Position numbers and translations under genes: made by a program
NCBI GenBank assembly: GCA_022561895.1
Contig: JADFQH010000039.1
Location: 1 to 14,329 of the forward strand
DNA from: Methanobacteriota archaeon
Lineage (GTDB): Archaea; Halobacteriota; Halobacteria; Halobacteriales; Halalkalicoccaceae
Length of the DNA: 14,329 nt
Direction: 5' to 3'
The notes under the pieces: generated by a model
The model's database searches: none
What the model was told of the DNA's origin: nothing
Seen by the model: only the letters and a program-made list of their open reading frames with translations
Shown: one piece after another, positions 13,947 to 14,329 of the stretch
How the letters are laid out: the number at the start of each line of letters is the position of its first letter
Numbering within the stretch: the stretch's first letter is position 1

Positions 13947-14329
13947 ATGAGCGGCCAAGCTACGCCTATCGGTCCGTCGAACCCCTCTGCAAGTCGGTCC
14001 CGTGATGCTGGCCTCACTACGCCCAGCACCGAAGCGCCCAGGAGCTTGAGGGTCAGGGTTTTCTCGCCCATCGGCTTTGTGGGTGGGTTGTTCGGAGGAC
14101 AGTTAGGAGTAGGAGGAGGCTCCGCTATAGCGCCTCTGCTGTTGCTGTTCGGCTCCATGCGCCCTGCTCGGGTCTCGGGTACGACGCTTGCCACGGTCCT
14201 GGTGATCTCGGGCGTCGGCTCTGTTACGTACGCATCTCTCGGGCATATTGATCTCGAATTGGCGTGGCCCATCGCAATAGGCAGCATTGTCGGGGTCGTT
14301 CTGGGAGCGATAACCGCAAGAGGGCTCTC
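13947..14329 (+). CDS. TauE/SafE-family anion exporter, N-terminal part (cut by window end)
   Basis: An open frame of 127 codons runs off the window. After about 38 polar residues comes FVGGLFGGQLGVGGGSAIAPLLLLFG, the glycine-rich first repeat of TauE/SafE membrane proteins, then RPARVSGTTLATVLVISGVGS and a third helix WPIAIGSIVGVVLGAI. The family exports or takes up sulfite, sulfoacetate and other organic anions across the cytoplasmic membrane; substrate here is unknown. ATG 13947 is chosen because AAGGA lies eight bases before it; ATG 13938 overlaps that site. Codons such as GGA, AGG, TTA and TTG, rare in the antiporter genes, point to a different source, probably bacterial. The full protein would be about 250-300 residues. 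Confidence 0.75.
   Translation, partial: MSGQATPIGPSNPSASRSRDAGLTTPSTEAPRSLRVRVFSPIGFVGGLFGGQLGVGGGSAIAPLLLLFGSMRPARVSGTTLATVLVISGVGSVTYASLGHIDLELAWPIAIGSIVGVVLGAITARGL

Noticed and set aside
13901..14287. Minus-strand 128-codon frame at the right end
   Set aside because: It is antisense to the TauE/SafE frame, which has clear family motifs and a ribosome-binding site.
1..14329. CRISPR array, phage or transposase genes
   Set aside because: No regularly spaced repeats beyond the short 19-bp tandem, and no transposase, integrase or phage protein motif was seen on either strand.

Overview
The window is a mosaic. About 11 kb in the middle (roughly 2575-13575) looks like a haloarchaeal chromosome: GC-rich genes, Asp/Glu-rich cytosolic domains, a bacterio-opsin-activator type HTH regulator, single-domain and fused universal stress (Usp) domains, and AT-rich TATA-like sequences close to start codons. 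The left 2.57 kb is bacterial, proteobacterium-like: part of a glycine betaine/proline ABC transporter operon and methyltransferase genes with good Shine-Dalgarno sites, all on the minus strand. The right end (somewhere after 13576) carries the start of a TauE/SafE exporter whose codon use is unlike the haloarchaeal genes.

Left region. Reading leftwards on the minus strand: the C-terminal piece of a betaine-binding protein, a ProV-like ATPase whose last ~130 residues look like the back half of a methyltransferase rather than CBS domains, and a small complete methyltransferase. Beyond these lie 288 bases without a gene that hold a 19-bp tandem repeat and a GGTGTC/GACACC palindrome. At about 2572-2578 the binding-protein gene stops inside its betaine-binding domain and, on the other strand, a haloarchaeal amino-acid permease begins in the middle of its membrane domain. 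Both genes are broken at the same point. No transposase, tRNA or obvious repeat sits there, so a chimeric assembly is the simplest explanation and inter-domain transfer the more exciting one.

Middle region. After the truncated permease-Usp fusion and a small two-helix membrane protein come the main genes: four CPA2-family (KefB/KefC-like) cation:proton antiporters arranged as two tandem pairs (4917-8271 and 9689-13028). In each pair the first gene (type A) overlaps the second (type B) by 8 or 11 bases, so they are probably translated together. A1 aligns with A2 and B1 with B2 almost without gaps, so a two-gene module was duplicated. The A subunits have lost the glycine motif of their C-terminal TrkA-N/RCK domain while the B subunits keep it. 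A1 has also lost the membrane Asp that is expected to carry the cation. This suggests obligate hetero-oligomeric antiporters with a division of labour between nucleotide sensing and transport. Between the modules, on the opposite strand, lie an HTH-10 regulator and a stand-alone UspA protein that may control or sense for them. Two small haloarchaeal proteins, one with a four-cysteine zinc ribbon, follow on the minus strand.

Right region. About 370 bases without a convincing gene lead into the truncated TauE/SafE gene at the window edge. Identifications come from reading motifs by eye; no database search was run.
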